A stretch of 28,360 nt of DNA from Polychytrium aggregatum (Eukaryota; Chytridiomycota; Chytridiomycetes; Polychytriales), in the NCBI RefSeq assembly GCF_025602895.1, contig NW_026516509.1, positions 1 to 28,360 of the forward strand, in the 5' to 3' direction. The translations under genes were made by a program, and so were the position numbers. Below are positions 1-9,700 of this stretch, one piece after another. Within the stretch, counting starts at the first letter, position 1, and each line of letters opens with the position of its first letter. Under the pieces are notes generated by a model that was not told where the DNA came from, made no database searches, and worked only from the letters and a program-made list of their open reading frames with translations.

Positions 1-3000
1 TCGATTTCTTTTCTTGTGACTCGACTCTCCACCACTCCCATCACTCTTGGTCTTCCCTGGATGCGCTTGCATAATCCAGTTGTCAATTGGAAGTCCCTCT
101 CCCTTTCGTTCTCCGATCCCTCTTGCCTTGATGGACACATCCTCGCGGATGTCTCTGCTTCCTCCTTGGACACTTCGTCCCCTTCCGGCTATTCGCCTCC
201 CCCTTCGGGCACTTCGCCTTTGACTCCTCCCTCCGGTCCTTCCCTTACACCGGTTCCCTCCTTTGGCACTTCGCCTTCCCTTTCTTCCCGCCTTGACTCT
301 GCTTCGCTTTCTGAAGAGCCAACGGCTTTATCTTCGCCCGACATTGAGCTCGTTAATGCGGCGAGTCTTCTCCGTCTTGCACGGGAAGACAAGCTCGACA
401 TTTTCGCTGCCCAAATGGATATCCGTCCTCCTTCGCCGGGAGACTAATCCTACGGTGTCGATAAGGTCCGTGCTCACGACGAAGGTGTATGCCGAGTCTG
501 GCACCCCTGTTGACTCTCGAGGCGTCCCACTCAAATACAATGAGTTTGGCGACGTTTCAGCCTCAAGTCTGACCCTCCTTCTTCCTTGCCTCCTCATCGT
601 CCGTATGACTTGTCCATTGAGTTTGTACGGACCGAGGATGGAAAGGAACCTCGTTTGCCAAAGCCGGGGAAAGTCTATCCTTTGTCCCCGGCCGAGGAAT
701 CTGCTCTTTCGGAGTATCTGACCAACGCCCTCGCACGTGGTTGGATCTCCAAATCCTCTTCTCCCGTTGGTGCTCCCTGCTTCTTCGTGAAGAAGCCCAA
801 TGGTGGTCTTCGCCTTTGCGTCGACTACCGGGGCCTCAATGCCATCACGAAGAAGAACCGCTACCCTCTTCCCCTCTTCCAGGATCTCTGGATAAACTTT
901 CTTCTGCCCGCGTCTTCTCACACCTTGACCTTCCTGATGCTTACCACTTGGTTCGTGTCAAGAAGGGCGATGAGTGGAAGACTGCTTTTGTTTGCAAATC
1001 TGGCTCATTTACGAGTACAATGTTATCCCCTTTGGTCTTTCGAATGCCCCCGCTGCTTTTCAGTTTTTTATGAACGACATCTTCTCGGACCTCCTTGGTG
1101 TCTGTGTTGTCATTTATCTTGACGACATCCTGATCTTCTCAAAAGATCCCCAGGAGCATGAGGAGCATGTTAAGCTTGTTCTTTCTCGCCTTCGTGAACA
1201 CTCCCTTAAGGTCAATCCGGCCAAGTGTTCTTTTGACCTTTCTGAAGTTGACTTTCTCGGCATGATCATCTTCTGCCGATGGCATTAAAATGGACCCTGC
1301 CAAGGTCGAGGCCGTTTCCCTTTGGCCTGTTCCCTCTTCTGCTCGCGACATCCAAGTCTTTATTGGTTTCGCAAACTTTTACCGCCGCTTCGTCAAGGAC
1401 TTTTCCTGCACTTGCTCGTCCTTTGACTTCCACTCACCACCAAATCCTCCACCTTCTCTTGGTCTCCCGAGGCCCAAGAGGCTTTTGATTCTCTTAAACG
1501 TTCATTCACTTCCGCACCTATTCTTCGTTACTTTGATTTCTCCAAACCCGCTGTCATTCGAGCCCGATGCTTCTGACTTTGCTCTGGGTGCCGTCCTTTC
1601 CCAGTTTGACCCTGACGGCGCTCTTCACCCCGTTGCTTTTCACTCTCGGCAATTCCGTCCCGCCGAGGTGAATTATGACACTCACGACAAAGAGCTCCTC
1701 GCCATTGTCGATTCCTTTACTGCCTGGCGTCATTACTTGATGGCTGCCGACCCCGATCATCCCACTCTTGTCTTTCTCTGATCACCAGAACCTTACCCGG
1801 TTCACTTCCGCCTTCCCAACTTTCTCGCCGCCAGTTCCGGTGGGCCCAATTCCTTTCTGACTTTGCTTTCCGCATTTACCACCGCCCTGGTTGCCTCAAC
1901 ACCAAAGCTGATGCTCTTAGTCGCCGTTCTGACTTTGAGATAAAGCCTGGTGACTCCCTCCACTCCACCAACTTCCTTCAGCTGTTCGAGTCTATTTCTC
2001 TCGACAGCATCACTGTTATCGGCTCGAATCCCGACTTTCTTTCCGAGATTCGAGCTGCCACCCTTTCTTGTTCCCTTCTTTCCGACTTTAACGCCAAACG
2101 TCTTGATGGCGATTACTCCTTCCGTGACGGTCTCCTTTACTTTAAAGACCTGATCGTTGTCCCTTCCCCCGAGCTCCAGCTCAAAGTGTTTGAGCAACGT
2201 CACTGCTCCGCTGCCGCTGGTCACTTTGGTCTTGCCAAGACCGTTGAGCTCAGTCTCCCGGGACTTTCACTGGCCCCGGCTTCGTAAGTCTGTGCGTCGC
2301 TTCATTGCTAATTGTGAAGCGTGCCAGCGAGCCAAGCCGTCCCGTCACTCCCCTTATGGTTTACTTCATCCTCTCCCCGTTCCTTCCGAACGTTGGTGGG
2401 ACCTGTCGATGGACTTCATCACGGATCTCCCACCTTCGAACGGCTTTGACTCGATCTTCGTGGTTAAGGACCGCCTGTCCAAACAAGCACACTTTGTGCC
2501 CACCACGAAGACGGTTACAGGCGAGCAAACCGCCGAACTCTTCCTCTCCCACATCTTCCGCTTGCATGGTTGTCCCCGGTCTATTGTTTCGGACCGAGGA
2601 ACTCAGTTTACTTCGGCCTTCTGGAGGCGCTTCAATGAGCTTCTGAAGACGAAGATTTCCCTTTCTTCTGCCTTCCACCCCGAGACCGACGGTTCGACCG
2701 AGGTTCTCAACCAGGTCATCGAGCAGTATTTGCGTATCCATTGCAATTACCTGCAAGACGACTGGACCCTTCACCTTCCCCTTGCCGAGTTCACTTACAA
2801 CAACTCGGAAAACACCTCCACTGGCATGACTCCCTTCTTTGCAGTCCATGGCCATCACCCCATTTTCGATCCCTCTATCATTCCGTGATCCCTCTGTTGT
2901 GCCCTCTGCCGAAGAACGTGTCGACCGACTTCAGACCGTTCTCGAGGATCTCAAGGCCAACCTCCGGGTTGCCCAAGAGTCCTACACTGTGCAGGCCAAC

Positions 3001-3480
3001 AAATCCCGTCTCCCCACTCCCGACATCTCCGTTGGCGACCTCGTTTTTCTGGATCGTCGCCACATTCGCACCCTTCGTCCCTCCAACAAGCTTGACCAGA
3101 AAAAGCTTGGCCCCTTTAAAGTTCTTCGCCGCATCAACCCCGTTGCCTTTGAGCTTAAACTCCCTTCCACACTTAAAGTTCACCCCGTTTTCCATGTATC
3201 CCTCCTTGAACCCCGAACGAAGGACATTGTTCCCGAGTTCACCCAACCAGAACCACCTCCCATTCTTGTTAACTCCCAGGAAGAGTTTGAGGTCGAGACT
3301 GTTCTCGATTCTCGGCTCTTCCGTGGTCGCTTACAGTACTTGGTTCAGTGGAAGGGCTATTCCGAGACTGACCGGTCTTGGGAGCCCGCTGCCAATGTTT
3401 CCCACGCCACTGATCTTGTTGCTGACTTCCACCTTCGCTATCCCTCAAAGCCGAAGGCGACGTCCGGAGTTCGTCGCTAA
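1..3480 (+). pseudogene. pol: Ty3-1 pol polyprotein, frameshifted
   Basis: The window opens at the end of the aspartic protease domain (residues like LGLPWMRLHNPVVNW). A Ser/Pro/Thr-rich linker follows. Reverse transcriptase comes next: [19 protein letters not shown] is near 785-838, and the catalytic YLDD is encoded at 1115-1126. RNase H follows (EPDASDFALGAVLSQ near 1560, DKELLAIV near 1688). The integrase has the NCEACQ zinc-binding part near 2310 and the DDE triad in DFITDL, SDRGTQF and ETDGSTEV between about 2410 and 2705. A chromodomain (YLVQWKGYSETDRSWEP) lies near 3340-3393. The frame changes repeatedly, for instance near 440, 560, 890, 1000, 1275, 1400, 1780, 2260 and 2885. The stop TAA at 3478-3480 sits next to the polypurine tract. 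The product would be a Gag-less polyprotein fragment, and no functional protein is expected. Confidence 0.92.
168..275 (+). repeat. Cluster of mini-hairpins with ACTTC-like loops in the pol linker
   Basis: Short perfect inverted repeats surround a 5-nt loop ending in TTC. They are GGAC-ACTTC-GTCC (168-180), GGC-TATTC-GCC (187-197), CCC-CCTTC-GGG (199-209), GGC-ACTTC-GCC (208-218) and GGC-ACTTC-GCC (265-275). They lie in the low-complexity linker between protease and reverse transcriptase, where several read as Gly-Thr-Ser-Pro. The stems are short, so each alone is weak. The recurrence, together with longer versions in the LTR of the same element, is what makes them notable. Confidence 0.5.
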
Positions 3481-3492
3481 GGAAGGGGATGA
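3479..3492 (+). promoter_or_regulatory. Polypurine tract of Ty3-1
   Basis: A purine-rich run, AAGGAAGGGGATGA, lies directly before the TG that starts the 3' LTR. This is the expected position of the RNase H-resistant primer for plus-strand DNA synthesis. It begins inside the pol stop codon. Confidence 0.7.
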
Positions 3493-4037
3493 TGTTAGGG
3501 ATAGCTCCTGCTTGTTCTCCACTTTGACTGCACACTTGGCTATTCTTTTGCCTTTCTGTTTGTTTGTGTGTAGCCTTGCAGTTCCCCTCCGATTTTCCGC
3601 CTTTTGCCTGTCCTTTTCCGCTCCTTCCGCACTTCCGTTTCCCCGCGCTGCTCCGCTTCCTTTGTCTTCTTCGCACGCGCCGGTTTGTTTGTGCACGCGC
3701 CTTGCTGCGATTGGTTGCAATTCGGCTGCCGGTCATGTGTCCCCCCACCGGTGACTCATGACCTGCCTGACCGCCCCGATCTCTTGTTCATCTCGCATGC
3801 ATTTGCCCCAACCTTATACTTGACCAATCCGCTTCTTGGACGTTGAGTCACATTGCTTCGCCTTTGCACGTTTCTCCTGCCAGGTGCTTCGCTTTTGCTT
3901 GCGCCTCTCTCGCTTTGGTTCTCTGCCTGTCTCGGTGGTCCTTCTCGGCCCTCGTTCGTGCATCGCCCCCTTCGCCCTGCTCGATCGCCCACTTTTCCCT
4001 CCCTTGGCCGCCCTTCGCTGCCAAGTCCGGACTTGTC

Positions 4038-4045
4038 TATAAATA
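4038..4045 (+). promoter_or_regulatory. TATA box in Ty3-1 LTR
   Basis: TATAAATA lies in the LTR about 58 bases upstream of AATAAA. It is the likely core promoter for the retroelement RNA and marks the U3/R boundary a few tens of bases downstream. Confidence 0.65.
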
Positions 4046-4095
4046 GCCTGACCCCCGCGATGTGTAGTCGAACCTCAGCGTTCAAAATAGGACTA

Positions 4096-4101
4096 AATAA
4101 A
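4096..4101 (+). terminator. Polyadenylation signal AATAAA in Ty3-1 LTR
   Basis: This is a canonical AATAAA downstream of the TATA box and upstream of the hairpin-rich 3' end of the LTR. It would direct 3' end formation of the element RNA in R. Confidence 0.6.
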
Positions 4102-4135
4102 GTGCCTTCTACTTTATTCTCTGAGTGTTCCTCAC

Positions 4136-4279
4136 GTCTCATTTCGAGACTAGTCTTATCTTGAACGGATCTTTGCTTCCCTCGCTCCCTCTCCGAGTCC
4201 ACTTCGGACTTTACCCTTGCCTTCCCTGAGCTCACTTCGAGCTCACTTCTTCTTTTGCCGTTGAGTCCCCTTCGGACTC
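4136..4279 (+). repeat. Four mini-hairpins with NYTTC loops in the Ty3-1 LTR end
   Basis: Four perfect stems of 5-6 bp each enclose a 5-nt loop ending in TTC. They are GTCTC-ATTTC-GAGAC (4136-4150), AGTCC-ACTTC-GGACT (4196-4210), GAGCTC-ACTTC-GAGCTC (4228-4244) and GAGTCC-CCTTC-GGACTC (4263-4279). The stem sequences differ while pairing is kept and the loops stay alike, which suggests structure rather than simple duplication. They lie after AATAAA, so in the element RNA they would fall in U5, the 5' leader. The last one touches the LTR terminus. Confidence 0.65.
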
Positions 4280-4284
4280 TAACA

Positions 4285-5120
4285 GAAACAGGCCTCGACC
4301 ATTGAATACAATGCGCATCAAGAACCTTGTCGGCGGCGACGAGGTCGGCTTTCGCGACGTCTACCAGGGTCATAGTTCAAAGGAACTCAGGATCAAGTTC
4401 ATGATCATGTGCAACCCTGAAGACATCGACCTGGCCCACTTGACCAAGTACGATGCAGTGTATCGACGAGTCGTATTCAATCCCTATCGCTCAAAGTTTG
4501 CCATGAACCAGGATCAATATCGCGCTTATCAGCAGAAATATCCTGGAGCACCTGTGTTTATGAAGGACGAGACTCTGGGAAGTATTATGGAGCGACAGGA
4601 GTACAAAAATGCGATGCACTGTCTCATGTGCCAATGGTACCCCAAGTACAGCAGCGGCGGCTCGTTGCTGAGGACAAGGCCGCCGATCATGAACGAGAAG
4701 GCGATCCAAGATATGGGTCCCAGCACTGATAGTGTGGCCGAGTTCATTGAGTCAACCTTCATTCTCCACCAACCTCAATCTGAAGGCTACGACCATAAGG
4801 ACTTCATCATCATGCTTCCTGCACTCTCCATGGAATTCTATCAGTGGTTCAGGGACAATGGAAAGGACGCTACCAACACCGACGAGATTGCCAGGACAAT
4901 CACTTCCAAGCACGCTGCTCGACCGGGCCATAACCTCACTGAACACCAATTGAAGTTGGTGATTGGTCCGATTTTGAGCAGCCACAAGAAGCTACTCCCT
5001 CACTTTATTGAGAAGACCAGTCCCGGGGGAACCAGGTCCTTCAAAGGGCTTGAACGAGTTGTGGGCAGTGGACACCAGGATACTACGGAAACTACCGAGG
5101 CTGTTGGGGCAGCTGATTAG
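4285..5120 (+). pseudogene. D5-like superfamily-3 helicase, C-terminal part, cut by Ty3-1
   Basis: The open frame runs from the LTR edge to TAG at 5118-5120. Its first ATG at 4311 is internal to the domain, so the true start is upstream and lost from view. Near the start, a segment reading IKNLVGGDEVGFRDVYQG matches the region after Walker B in D5/SF3 helicases (family form: K-x-L-T-G-G-D). Then comes a motif-C-like strand ending in Asn (KFMIMCN, near 4400) and an arginine-finger-like stretch, AVYRRVVFNPYRSKF, near 4458-4500. The remainder resembles the helical C-terminal tail of these proteins. Such helicases unwind DNA for replication in large DNA viruses and some virus-like transposons. 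Walker A and B should lie beyond the 5' end of Ty3-1. The family assignment is from motif resemblance only; a viral insertion, a Polinton-like element or a host gene are all possible. Confidence 0.55.
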
Positions 5121-6192
5121 TGCTGCTGATGTAGAACAGTATCATTCCTTTCTTCTCGACGGTTTGTTGTATATTCGAGACACTATTGAGGTTGTTTGTT
5201 TTCATGAGTCGAGGTTTCAAGTGTAGATCCAGTTGTCAGACTTGGGTTTCCGACTAACTCTGTAGCCGGGTCTGAGTCTCCAGTTGTTGATCCGTTCTTT
5301 GAGTCTGATATTCACTATTCAACTTATTCAGTACGTTTCTTCAGTACCCTCTTGTTTGACCATTCTACTCTTGCGATTATGGCTGGACTTTTCTTTCTGT
5401 TGTCGATGTATTGGTTCAATAAAAACACACTGTCGGGGAGGCTCCAAGCCTTGGCCGATGGTACAAAATCAATCATGTCCACCCCACTGCCACATCTTGG
5501 CAACAGTATCACAGCAGGCTTAGCATGAGTTGGTTAGGCTTAGAGGGTTTAGGCTCAGGGTGCAGCACTTGTCCACTCTCCCTCTACATGCTCTGCCTGT
5601 TGGCCTTTGGTTTGAGTGGGAGTGTGTCTTGACTACTCGCTGAGTACCCTCCGCTCTTCCATCACTGATATCACTACATAACTGCAATAACACCAATGCT
5701 GACCCTTGATTGATATGTGTGACTCTCTTGCCATCGCCACATACTGCCACCATCACTGTCCTTCCCTGCATGTGTTCAGTGAATGATGTCGCGATGCCTG
5801 GTACCATGTCCAAGTCCGAGTTCATAGTGCTCAACGGCGTCTGATGCCTTCCAGAGTCCGATGCATGACGCAATCGGCCTTCGAGATAATGCCACCTTAC
5901 CCTGCCATCATTGGTTGGGGTAGTGGTATGCCAGAGGATGGACACAATGGCATATCATACTGACTCTATGACTAGTCAACGCAAGGTGCTCTGAGGAGTA
6001 GTCTCGACCTTGGGATCGTGGGAACTCCATGCTTTGGGGCAGACAGTGCATCCACGATGACGCATGCATGACTGGTGCATTGGCAATCGACTTGTCATGA
6101 ACGGTGGATGAACCAATGGTCTTCGCCAGGGTTGAGACTCGGCGATGGATCATGGCATCTCCATGCACTTGTCTCATGGATGATGAGTCTGA
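5121..6192. other. Unassigned stretch, no gene recognised
   Basis: Only short overlapping reading frames without family resemblance occur here. Base composition is more balanced than in the GC-rich retroelements, which fits host or decayed DNA. It continues in principle at 12589, because Ty3-2 is inserted between 6197 and 12588. The first part could be the 3' flank of the helicase-like gene. Confidence 0.5.
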
Positions 6193-6197
6193 TGGGG
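6193..6197. repeat. Target site duplication of Ty3-2 (left)
   Basis: TGGGG directly abuts the LTR and is repeated at 12584-12588. A 5-bp duplication is usual for Ty3/gypsy integrases. Confidence 0.92.
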
Positions 6198-6778
6198 TGT
6201 CAAGACTGGACAACGGGGCAAGCAGGGAAGTGCGCAAGAGTCCTAATGCAAGACTCGAACGTAGGGAGAGGAGCGGGGACTGGACTGGGACACAGAGTGT
6301 CAAGTGTGAAGCCAAAGTTTTATTCTAGATCCAAGGCTTAGGATACTAAAAATACAAAGTGGCAAGACGAAGGCAAAAGACAGAGGCTGGTCGGAGGGCT
6401 ATTTATGCGAGCGCCAAGGATCGACGCTGCAGAGCGAGGGGGCAGGAGCGAAGCAGCGGCGGGGAGGGCGAAGCAGCGAGCGAAGCAGGTGGCGGCCGTG
6501 ACTCGGGATCCGTGAGTCAGCGGGCGTCAGTGGCGGCGGCTTGGCGGCGCCAAGGCGTCAGGCGGCGTCGAGGCGGCGTCGTGGGCGTAACCCATGACCA
6601 ACAGCAAGGGAGCGGGAACGGAACACAGGCAGCGCGCGTGCTTGCGGTAAGACAACAAGGCAGCACAGCGCGGGAAACAAACAAACAGAAGGAAGGGAAA
6701 GCACTAAGACAGGCAAACAGAAAGGAAAGGGCAAGGGTAAAGGAAGGGAGTGGGCAAAGGCAGAGGGTGTTCATGACA
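6198..6778 (-). repeat. 3' LTR of Ty3-2 (581 bp)
   Basis: In element orientation the LTR begins TGTCATGAAC and ends GTCTTGACA. It lies immediately after the pol stop codon. It matches 12003-12583 base for base as far as I could compare. Confidence 0.96.
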
Positions 6779-6793
6779 CTACCCCCCTCTCAA
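6779..6793 (-). promoter_or_regulatory. Polypurine tract of Ty3-2
   Basis: In element sense, TTGAGAGGGGGGTAG ends at the LTR. It therefore encodes the last residues and stop of pol and also serves as the plus-strand primer site. Confidence 0.75.
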
Positions 6794-9700
6794 GGCCCGA
6801 GCTCCGAGAGGGCCAGGCTTCGAGGGATGAGAGGAGTGGTAGGCAGCGACAGGCTCCGGACAATGTGCAAGATTGCTGGCGGGCTCCCAGGTGCAATCCA
6901 TCACCGTGTAGCCACGCCAGTGCACAAGATACTGGAGCTTACCTCGGAACAGCCTGGAGTCCAGGATCTGTTCGACTTCCCATTCGTCGTGGCCGTCGAC
7001 TTGGATGGGTGGAGGGGGCGGGATCGTTCGACCTGGGATCTTGTCGTCGGCGGCAGGCTCGAGCAGGGAGACGTGGAAGACAGGATGAATGCGCATGGAC
7101 GAGGACAAGTCCAACTTGAAAGCGCGGGAACCGACTTGAGCGACGATCTTGAACGGCCCAAGCTTGGTGTGGTCGAGCTTGGCCGTGGGTCGCTGGGTCT
7201 TGATGTTCTTGGCGGAGAGCCAGACTCGGTCTCCAACCTTGAACGGAGGGGAAGGGGAGTGGCCGGGGTCGTAGAACTTGGCTTGGGAGTCCTGGGCGAG
7301 GGCGATGTTGAACTTGAGTTCATCGTGGAGGGAGTGAATGGCTCGGGCTTGATCGTCGGCGACGGAGGCATTCTTGGTGGTGCGGGGAAGGGCGACGGAA
7401 AAACGAGGGTGGTAGCCGGTGTAGGCGAAGAAGGGGGAGCAGCCGAGGGTTGCTTGAGAGGTGTTGTTGTAGGTGAACTCGGCGTGAGGGAGGAGCTGGG
7501 CCCAGTCGTCTTGCTGGAAGTTGATGAAGCAGCGGAGGTACTGCTCGAGGATGGCGTTGACCCGCTCGGTCTGGCCGTCGGTCTGCGGATGGAAGGCAGT
7601 CGACATCTTGTGCTTGATCTTGAGGCGGGTCAGGACGGCTTGGAAGAACTTGGAGGCAAAGGTAGATCCTCGGTCTGAGACGATATCGTCTGGAAGACCG
7701 TGCTTGGTGAAGACATGCTCGACAAACATCCGAGCAGTGTCTTCGGCGTTGGCCTCGTTGCTTGACGGGACGAAGTGGGCCATCTTGGTGAAGCGGTCGA
7801 CAAACACACAGATGGCTGTGTGTCCAGAGGACTCGGGAAGCTGGGTGATGAAGTCGACCGAAACAGAAGACCAAGGGCGATCGGGAACAGGGAGCGAGGC
7901 AAGGAGTCCGTAGGGCTTGTGACGGGAGTGCTTGTTCCGCTGGCAGGTGTCGCATCCGGAGACATACTCCTTGATGTAACGACGCATGGTCGGCCAGTGG
8001 AAGGTCCGGGAGACGAGCTCGAAGGTCTTGGCGACGCCGAAGTGGCCGGCGGTCGGCGAGTCGTGGCACTCGACGAGGATCTTGCGCTTGAGCTCGGGGA
8101 CATCGGGGACGCAGACGAGACCTTCAAAGAGCAGAAGGTCGTTGTCGACGGAGTAGCCGGGACAGGAGGCAGGGTTCTTGAGGACTTGGGACAGGATCGG
8201 ACCAAAGGTAGAGTCCTTCTTGAGGCTTGACTTGATGAGGACGGCGATATCCTCAGACTCGGGGGCAACGGGAACGGCTCGGAGGGCGGAAACGAAGAGT
8301 TTTGGTGGCAGCAGGGTCTGGGTGTTCGGGGAGCTACGGGAGTCACCCCCCTCCTTAGGGAACTTGTCCTTGCGGGAGAGGGCGTCGGCGGCATTGTTGA
8401 GGGTTCCGGGTCGATACCTGATGACGAAGTTGTAGTCGCCAAGGATCTCGGACCAACGGACTTGGCGACGGCTGAGGTTGCGGGAGGTCTGGAAGTATTC
8501 AAGGTTCTTGTGGTCGGTGACGACCTCGGTGGCTTGGGAGGAGAACTCGAGGTAGTGTCTCCATTGCTTGAAGGCTGCGACGATGGCGAGAAGTTCCTTA
8601 TCATAGATTTGATAATTCATTTCTGCATCGAGCAGCTTCCGGGAGTAGAAGGCCACGGGGTGGAGGAGGCCTTCGTCGTCGCGCTGACTGAGAACAGCGC
8701 CAAGAGCATAGTCAGATGCGTCGGCTTCGATGACGCACTGACGCTCGGGGTCGAAGTGGCGGAGGACAGGACCGGTGCTCAGGCATTCCTTGAGCTTCAG
8801 GAATGACGTTTGAGCCGAGGGAGACCAGGAGAACTTGATGTCCTTCTTCAGGAGGTCCGTCAGCGGGGTGGCGATCTTGGAATAATCCTTGACGAACCGA
8901 CGGTAGAAGTTCGCCAGGCCGAGGAAGACTTGGATGTCGTGGGCAGATCGGGGGATCTCCCACTCCTGGATGGCCTTGACCTTGTCGGGATCCATGGAGA
9001 TTCCATCGGGCGAGATGATGAACCCGAGGAAGGCGACGGAGGACTGGTCGAACTCACACTTTTCAAGCTTGAGTGAGAGTCCGGCGTCTTGGAGCTTGGT
9101 CAGGACTTTCTTGACATGAGCCTCGTGCTCGGCAGGATCGGAGGAGTAGATGAGGATGTCGTCCAGGTAGACGACCACGAACTGGTCAAGGTATTCTCGG
9201 AGGACATCGTTGACGAAGGCTTGGAACGAGGCAGGAGCGTTGGTCAAGCCGAACGGCATGACGTTGTACTCGAAGTGGCCGTAGCGACAGCGGAAGGCCG
9301 TCTTCCACTCTTCACCTTCAGCGATGCGCAAGAGGTTGTATGCGCCTCGCATGTCGAGCTTGGTGAAGATCTTGGCCTTGCCGAGGTTGTCGAACGTCTC
9401 GGCAATCAGGGGCAAGGGACAACGGTTCGGCACGGTGATCTTGTTCAGGGCCCGGTAGTCGACGCAGAGACGGAGGGAGCCATCCTTCTTCTTGACGAAC
9501 AGGACTGGGGCACCGGCAGGGGACTCGGAACGGCGGATGAAACCCTTGGACAAGTTCTCTTGGATGTAGGTGTGGAGGGCGTCCATCTCCGGCTTGGAGA
9601 GGTTGTAGACGGGCCCAAACGACGGGGACGCACCTTCGACCAACGGGATCGTGTGGTCGTAAGGGCGGTGCTGGGGGAGCTTGTCGGCCTCGGACTTGGA

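Larger units (their letters stand above)
1..4284 (+). mobile_element. Ty3-1: partial, decayed Ty3/gypsy chromovirus
   Basis: This is the 3' portion of an LTR retrotransposon. The order protease end, reverse transcriptase, RNase H, integrase, chromodomain, purine-rich tract and 3' LTR can be followed along the + strand. The 5' LTR, gag and most of the protease lie upstream of the window. The coding part is broken by frameshifts and stops, so this copy is not autonomous. It is only distantly similar to Ty3-2 and Ty3-3: the LTRs are unrelated and the proteins are alignable but clearly diverged. It therefore represents a second family. The five bases after the LTR are GAAAC (4285-4289), which should reappear before the unseen 5' LTR if the insertion is simple. 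Confidence 0.93.
3493..4284 (+). repeat. 3' LTR of Ty3-1 (792 bp)
   Basis: The LTR starts TGTTAG directly after the polypurine tract and ends CTAACA, a perfect 6-bp terminal inverted repeat of the TG...CA type. It contains a TATA box (4038-4045), an AATAAA signal (4096-4101) and a series of small hairpins (4136-4279). The partner 5' LTR is outside the window, so the ends are inferred from the termini and from the flanking helicase-like reading frame, which begins exactly after 4284. Confidence 0.88.

Noticed and set aside
3490..4290. Protein-coding frames in both strands of the Ty3-1 LTR
   Set aside because: They are Leu/Pro/Ser/Cys-rich frames created by pyrimidine-rich LTR sequence and show no conserved domain.
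5520..6315. Two minus-strand frames of about 140 codons
   Set aside because: They have no motif or family resemblance, and one begins inside the Ty3-2 LTR, so it cannot be an ancestral gene.
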